Source: Nocardia fusca NBRC 14340 | Lineage (GTDB): Bacteria; Actinomycetota; Actinomycetes; Mycobacteriales; Mycobacteriaceae | Reading direction: 5' to 3' | Assembly: GCF_001618425.1 (NCBI RefSeq) | Contig: NZ_BDCU01000069.1 | Coordinates: forward strand, 1 to 62,146 | DNA: 62,146 nt | Part shown: in pieces, positions 57,994 through 62,146 of the stretch | How the letters are laid out: each line of letters begins with the position of its first letter | Position numbering within the stretch: position 1 is the first letter of the stretch | The notes under the pieces: model-generated | What the model saw: the letters and a program-made list of their open reading frames with translations, nothing else | What the model was told of the DNA's origin: nothing | Database searches by the model: none | Made by a program: the position numbers and the translations under genes

Positions 57994-60472
57994 CACTTCC
58001 GCAGCCCGGGAACGCTCGGAGCCACCGATGGCCTACAGCGCGCGCCATCGACACCCGCAGCGAATGAAACAGTTTGGTCCGAAAACTGATTCACGCTTCA
58101 CTCCGGGACTCGCCCAAGCGCCGGCACCGCGCCCGAGCACTCCGCCCGGGCAGTTCGGTAACCTCACCGCGGCTCCGGTGGAGCAGATTGTCGATGCCTA
58201 CCGCCGAGGCTGGCCGGACAGCTCGAAGTTCATCCACCAGCGCACGATCGCGGGACTTCGACAGGTACTCGATCACCTGGTCGAGTTCCCCGGTCAGAAC
58301 TGGCAGCAGCGATGGGAAGCGGCCGGACTGAACGAGCGTCACCCAGCGTTGAACCAGATCTTGGTTCCGGACAGCCGCTCCCATCGACGCGAGCAGGTCA
58401 CCGCTGGGCTGCGAACTGTGTTCTGCATGAGGGTCGTTCAGCCGTCGGTGGTGGGGTTCCGGTCGAACCGGTTCGGTGACTACGCGGAATCGTTCAGGCT
58501 GGCTCAGCAGGATCGGCTGCTGGAGCGATTCTTCGCCGAGGTCGACGCGCGCACTCAGGTGCCGTTGCGACATCGGCGTCACGCATTGTTCGATATCTGT
58601 TGCGCACTGACCACCCAAGGCATCGCGATGGCCGATCTGACGCCGGCCGCGCTGCTGCACTACGCCGTGGAGAACCGGCGTCACGGCACCGCGATCGCGA
58701 GCCGGGGCCTGCCGGGCAAGCTGGTCTGGCAGGTCCTGCACGAGATGGGGCATTTCCCGCCGTCGACGCCACCGACGATGCGCGCCGCCCTGACCCACGG
58801 GCAGCTGAGCATGACCCAACTCGTCGACCACTACCAGGTCCGGAATCCCGGCGTCCGGGATCTGCTGATCGAATACCTCACCCGCCGCAACGCCGAAACC
58901 GACTACAACACCATCGTCAGCATCGCCCGCTCCCTCGCTGGATACTTCTGGGCCACCATCGAGTCCATCAACCCTGCCCAGCGCTCGCTCGAGATCGACC
59001 GCGCCACCTATGAGCAATGGCGCGAGACGATCAACTGGCACAACCCGGTCCCCGGAAAACCACCCCGGCGCCGCAAGGACTTCCACGGGATTCTGGTGCA
59101 TGTCCGAGCCTTTTACGCCGACCTCCACAGCTGGGCGGTCGAAGACCCCGGCACCTGGGCGAAGTGGGCGGCACCCTGCCCCATCCCCTACGGGGAGTTG
59201 CGCGGCTACAACCAGCGCAAGCGCCGCGTCAAGGAACGCACCGACCAGCGCATCCGCGTCCGTCAGCCACTACTGCCGACCCTGGTCGAATACGTCGAAA
59301 CCCGCTACGAACAGGCGCGAGCATTGCTGAGCGCCGCACCGGCGATCGAACCTGACGACGACCGAACTCCGAGGCGGTTCGTCCACGACGGCCGCGAATA
59401 CGAGCGCCTGGTCACGCGCACCGACCGCCTCAGCCCCGACCACATTCCAGTCCGGCTACGCGACCTCGCCACTGGCGAGGTTTTCAACCAGACCCGGCGC
59501 GAGGACAGTTGCTTCTGGCGCTGGGCCGTGGTCGAAGTGCTGAGACAGTCCGGCATCCGGATCGAGGAACTCTGCGAACTGACCTACCTCAGTATCCGGC
59601 AATACCAACGCCCGAGCGGTGAGGTGATCGCCTTGCTGGTGATCGCCCCGTCCAAAACCGACCGCGAACGAGTGATCCCGATGCCAGCGGAACTGTTCCA
59701 CATCATCGCGCAGATCCTCCGCCGCCACACCACCGACAAGCAGCCGGTTCCCCTGATTTCCCGCTACGACCAGCACGACCGGGTCTGGACCGAACCGATG
59801 CCACATCTGTTCCAACGCCGCTACGGCCACAGCCGCCGAGTCCTGTCCGCGGTGACCATCCTGACCTGGCTCAAAGACACCTGCACCGAGATCGCAGCAA
59901 CCGACCCCGCATTCACGGGCATGCACTTCACACCACACGACTTCCGCAGGCTCTTCGCCACGGACCTGGCCAACAGCGGCCTGCCCATCCACATAGGCGC
60001 CGCCCTGCTCGGCCACCTCAACCTCGAAACCTTCCGCGGCTACGTCACCGTCTTCAACGAAGACATCGTCCGCCACTACCAAGCTCACCTCGACCGCCGC
60101 CGCCAACTGCGACCGGACGAAGAATACCGGCAGATCACCGACACCGAATGGGACGAATTCCAACAGCACTTCGACCGACGCAAGGTCGAGCTGGGCGGTT
60201 GCACACGACCATACGGTTCACCTTGCCAGCATGAGCACTCTTGCTTGCGCTGCCCAATGCTCGCCATAGACCCGAAAATGCTGCCCCGGCTCGACGAGAT
60301 CGAGGAAGACCTGCAGGCCCGCCGAGTACGCGCCGAGCGCGAGAACTGGCTCGGTGAGGTTGAGGGCATCGACCTCACCCTCACCTACCTGCGGCAGAAA
60401 CGAGAGGAGACCAAGCGGCTGGCACGCGTCGCACCGGTCGGACTCGGCATGCCGGTCATAGCACCAAGGTGA
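57986..60472 (+). CDS. tnpB: Tn554 TnpB-like large tyrosine recombinase
   Basis: An ~828-residue recombinase. The long N-terminal region has helical repeats (RRHALFDICCALTTQGIAMA). The catalytic part has Arg in VLRQSGIRIEELCELTYLSI, HFTPHDFRRLFATDLANSGL, ALLGHLNLETFRGYV (His, Tyr) and a C-terminal Cys cluster (GGCTRPYGSPCQHEHSCLRC) followed by a coiled segment, as in Tn554 TnpB. GTG 57986 overlaps the tnpA stop; ATG 57968 and ATG 58028 are alternatives. It works with TnpA in transposition. Confidence 0.85.
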   Translation: MPDTSAARERSEPPMAYSARHRHPQRMKQFGPKTDSRFTPGLAQAPAPRPSTPPGQFGNLTAAPVEQIVDAYRRGWPDSSKFIHQRTIAGLRQVLDHLVEFPGQNWQQRWEAAGLNERHPALNQILVPDSRSHRREQVTAGLRTVFCMRVVQPSVVGFRSNRFGDYAESFRLAQQDRLLERFFAEVDARTQVPLRHRRHALFDICCALTTQGIAMADLTPAALLHYAVENRRHGTAIASRGLPGKLVWQVLHEMGHFPPSTPPTMRAALTHGQLSMTQLVDHYQVRNPGVRDLLIEYLTRRNAETDYNTIVSIARSLAGYFWATIESINPAQRSLEIDRATYEQWRETINWHNPVPGKPPRRRKDFHGILVHVRAFYADLHSWAVEDPGTWAKWAAPCPIPYGELRGYNQRKRRVKERTDQRIRVRQPLLPTLVEYVETRYEQARALLSAAPAIEPDDDRTPRRFVHDGREYERLVTRTDRLSPDHIPVRLRDLATGEVFNQTRREDSCFWRWAVVEVLRQSGIRIEELCELTYLSIRQYQRPSGEVIALLVIAPSKTDRERVIPMPAELFHIIAQILRRHTTDKQPVPLISRYDQHDRVWTEPMPHLFQRRYGHSRRVLSAVTILTWLKDTCTEIAATDPAFTGMHFTPHDFRRLFATDLANSGLPIHIGAALLGHLNLETFRGYVTVFNEDIVRHYQAHLDRRRQLRPDEEYRQITDTEWDEFQQHFDRRKVELGGCTRPYGSPCQHEHSCLRCPMLAIDPKMLPRLDEIEEDLQARRVRAERENWLGEVEGIDLTLTYLRQKREETKRLARVAPVGLGMPVIAPR

Positions 60473-60491
60473 CCGGAGTTCAGCGAGAACA

Positions 60492-61421
60492 TCAGTCGTT
60501 GCCATACTCCGCCTCGTCGGGCCAATCGTCCATGTCTTCCGGATCAAGTTCGACGGTGAACGCGTCATCGGTCAGATCTGTGGCTGCGATTAGTTCGGAT
60601 CTCTCAAGAACGAGATGGCATGTCGGGCAACTGAAATAGTCGGGAGCTATATCCACTTCTGCAATCGTTCCGACGAAGTGGTCCCGCTCGTCGGCGCCGT
60701 ATTCGGTGACACGCCGATCGACGATTTCTTCACCCTCCAACCACCCGCCGTTCCCGCATGCGGGGCAATCTGTGATAGTTCGGTAGGCCATTATGGGTGA
60801 CCATTGCGATGCTGACTCCCACTTGGCTTGTTCTGGTCCGCTCATCCGACCATCGCGGAAACGAGTCAAAGATTGCTTGGCAGCAGAGATTCGTGCCATC
60901 ACCTGATTTTGAACATTCTGTCTGTTCCGCGCGAGATGTTCCTCGACTGTATCGGTTCGATCTCCTCCGACGAGCATGGAAACATCGCTGCCCTGCGCAG
61001 CAAGAAGAATGTCGATCTGAGCCCAGAACTGCGGCCACCACGCATGTGCCGGAATCCTAGTGATACCCAACGCGGCACCGTGGAGGTACTCGTTTCTACC
61101 GTTTGAGATCTTGGAAGCCTCCTCCGCACTGAAAGGCCGGAACACTCGCTCACACCGCTTAAAGATCGTTGATGCACGCGCGGTTGTGAAGTGTGTCTCA
61201 CCCTCGATTAAGCCAGCAGCTTTCAGGACGTGAGTTCCGTCGTCGGTCGGCTCAGCCACCAGGGTGGGCGAGACCTTGCACAATGCCGCTTTCGCCAGCA
61301 ATTCGAGCGCGAGGGCAGCCCACAGTTGCTTTTCATCTTCAGTCCGATCATCGGACGGGTCCATCGCTCGGTTAATGAACAGCTTTGCCTTGACCCAAAA
61401 TTGCTCGTAGCCGTATGGCAT
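60492..61421 (-). CDS. HEPN-motif protein with C-terminal zinc ribbon
   Basis: A 309-residue protein not assigned to a named family. Residues 1-140 look like a HEPN helical bundle: WAALALELLAKAAL, then IFKRCERVF and SNGRNEYLHGAAL, with Arg109 and His114 forming the R-x4-H motif of HEPN ribonucleases. Residues 219-268 hold two Cys pairs (CPACGNGG and CPTCHLVL), a zinc ribbon. The tail is strongly acidic (VELDPEDMDDWPDEAEYG). The start overlaps or abuts the stop of the TauD-like gene, so the two are one unit. An RNase-based defence or toxin role is inferred from the motif and location. Confidence 0.68.
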   Translation of the reverse strand: MPYGYEQFWVKAKLFINRAMDPSDDRTEDEKQLWAALALELLAKAALCKVSPTLVAEPTDDGTHVLKAAGLIEGETHFTTARASTIFKRCERVFRPFSAEEASKISNGRNEYLHGAALGITRIPAHAWWPQFWAQIDILLAAQGSDVSMLVGGDRTDTVEEHLARNRQNVQNQVMARISAAKQSLTRFRDGRMSGPEQAKWESASQWSPIMAYRTITDCPACGNGGWLEGEEIVDRRVTEYGADERDHFVGTIAEVDIAPDYFSCPTCHLVLERSELIAATDLTDDAFTVELDPEDMDDWPDEAEYGND

Positions 61422-61423
61422 TG

Positions 61424-62074
61424 TCACTTCAGAATCCTTGTCTTGTAAGCGATTCTGGTGAGCTCGCGCTCTTCGTTCTCGGCTGCTTTCGCCCGGCCAT
61501 GCAGAACAGCGCGGTTGTGGACGAAGAGCAGTGTGTCCGGGGTGTCCCATCGGTGTTCGTGGACATCGCCATAGGTGGTAAGCAGCGTCCAAGCGTCCCG
61601 CGCCCGCTTGTCTGCTGGAGCCATGCAATGGGGATCGAATCGCAATCCGCAGTCATCCACTGCCGTCGCCAGGAACGTCTGCCGTCCGCTTCCCACGAAG
61701 AACACGCCGTGTTTCACGGCATGTGAATGCACGATCTCGAACCGCGGCTTCCAGATCCGCGTTGGAGTCGAGTTCGGCGTGGTCGAGTGCATCACCACAA
61801 TGTCGGGAACCGAATGAAGATGCGCGCCATCAACATGGAGCGCCTGTTCGTCCAGACCAGTTATGGCGCTGATCGACTGCGGGGTGGCGTCACCTCTTGT
61901 GTTCGGTCTGAGTCGGGAGATCGCCGGATCGCCACGTCTGGTCGCTACCGGCTCCCAGCCGCTCGCACGCGCAAAACTCTGGAAGTAGAAAAACGGAATC
62001 GTCGAGGACGCCCACCCAGATCTGCGGCAATCGGCGATTAGCTGGGTCAGAACGTCATCGGGCGATCTGGGCAT
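61424..62074 (-). CDS. TauD/TfdA-like (Fe(II)/2-oxoglutarate oxygenase-type) protein
   Basis: A 216-residue protein. EQALHVDGAHLHSVPDIVVM carries an H-x-D (His80, Asp82), and WDTPDTLLFVHNRAVLHGRA with LTRIAYK carries the distal His192 and two Arg, the facial triad and 2-oxoglutarate-binding pattern of TauD enzymes. It is shorter than TauD (about 280), but the core seems complete. ATG 62074 has AAGGAG five bases upstream. It precedes the HEPN-motif gene with GTGA/ATG coupling. It may hydroxylate a small molecule, nucleotide or partner; the substrate is unknown. Confidence 0.65.
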   Translation of the reverse strand: MPRSPDDVLTQLIADCRRSGWASSTIPFFYFQSFARASGWEPVATRRGDPAISRLRPNTRGDATPQSISAITGLDEQALHVDGAHLHSVPDIVVMHSTTPNSTPTRIWKPRFEIVHSHAVKHGVFFVGSGRQTFLATAVDDCGLRFDPHCMAPADKRARDAWTLLTTYGDVHEHRWDTPDTLLFVHNRAVLHGRAKAAENEERELTRIAYKTRILK

Positions 62075-62088
62075 GGATACTCCTTCGA

Positions 62089-62146
62089 TCAGGAGGGGTT
62101 GGAGGACTGTATCGCGCCCCAGGAGGGCTGCTTCCAGCGCACCTTT
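62089..62146 (-). CDS. 3' end of a further minus-strand gene (partial)
   Basis: The frame entering from the window edge reads KVRWKQPSWGAIQSSNPS and stops at 62089, 15 bases before the TauD-like start. The spacing fits a third, upstream gene of the same unit. Eighteen codons are too few to name it or be sure it is real. Confidence 0.3.
   Translation of the reverse strand, partial: KVRWKQPSWGAIQSSNPS

Larger units (their letters stand above)
56745..60480 (+). mobile_element. Tn554-like two-recombinase element (ends uncertain)
   Basis: Two overlapping tyrosine-recombinase genes of about 400 and 830 residues in the order TnpA-TnpB are the signature of Tn554-type transposons. The left limit is placed where the DUF2637 frame loses similarity. 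The right limit is taken after the TnpB stop. The usual small third protein (TnpC/DUF6262) is not seen. No terminal repeats were found; Tn554-type elements often lack them. Confidence 0.6.

Noticed and set aside
52477..60472. Integrated prophage
   Set aside because: Four recombinases are present but no capsid, tail, terminase, lysis or phage replication gene is seen.
1..62146. CRISPR arrays, tRNA or rRNA genes
   Set aside because: I looked for regularly spaced repeats and cloverleaf-type or rRNA sequence and saw none; a dedicated scan (tRNAscan-SE, CRISPR finder) would be needed to exclude them fully.

Overview
The window is high-GC DNA with GTG/TTG starts and dense ATGA/GTGA gene overlaps. 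It carries an Lsr2 paralogue, a mycofactocin-type short-chain dehydrogenase, an EthR-like TetR and a kinase/LuxR fusion. Together these point to a mycolate actinomycete of the Nocardia/Rhodococcus kind. This is inference from gene content; no rRNA or other marker gene is present. Most of the window reads as a catabolic accessory region, and the last ~13 kb as a mobile-element region.

Layout. (1) 1-3.4 kb: the inner part and right side of an IS3-family element, then a run of broken gene remnants (MmyB-type regulator, metallo-beta-lactamase-fold hydrolase, DUF1707 protein, GTP-dependent PEP carboxykinase). (2) 3.5-9.9 kb: an MFS transporter, a LacI regulator, a class III CoA-transferase, an enoyl-CoA hydratase and an FAD oxidoreductase. 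Three copies of one LacI-type operator centred on AACCGGTT tie them together. (3) 10-11.1 kb: further remnants (MarR, LysR, TetR, FAH). (4) 11.3-21.2 kb: acyl-CoA synthetase, DUF3237, two NTF2/cupin-type small proteins, medium-chain reductase, esterase, methylmalonate-semialdehyde dehydrogenase, VOC protein and mycofactocin-type SDR, bordered by an EthR-like TetR. This looks like a CoA-dependent degradation cluster. (5) 21.2-26.8 kb: an AraC remnant, a 1096-residue Ser/Thr kinase-NTPase-LuxR regulator, and a MarR/NmrA pair with palindromic operators.

(6) 26.9-45.3 kb: one very long minus-strand run of 15 ORFs, mostly overlapping or a few tens of bases apart, divergent from a TetR gene. It encodes a PPOX-family protein, an APC permease joined in frame to an alpha/beta-hydrolase, NTF2, NmrA, acyl-CoA dehydrogenase, acyl-CoA ligase, MDR, SDR, an APH-type kinase, an AGXT2L-like PLP phospho-lyase/aminotransferase, 5-oxoprolinase subunits A, B and C, an aldehyde dehydrogenase, an HSD10-like SDR and a thiolase. 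I read it as a pathway that imports a nitrogenous compound (lactam and/or hydroxylated amine), releases the nitrogen, oxidises the resulting semialdehyde and degrades the acid through CoA thioesters. The substrate is unknown. (7) 46-49 kb: a TetR/SDR divergent pair with tandem operator repeats, then truncated genes (extradiol dioxygenase N-terminus, quinone reductase, small membrane protein).

(8) 49.3-62.1 kb: sigma-like factor with a Cys-containing partner, DUF6283, Lsr2, and two divergent paralogous AbrB-like + tyrosine-recombinase modules around a 757-bp spacer with a perfect dyad. These are followed by a DUF2637 membrane gene cut short at a Tn554-like TnpA/TnpB recombinase pair, and finally a two-gene unit encoding a TauD-like protein and a HEPN-motif protein with a zinc ribbon. 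The two AbrB/recombinase modules and the TauD/HEPN pair are the best candidates here for an undescribed system.
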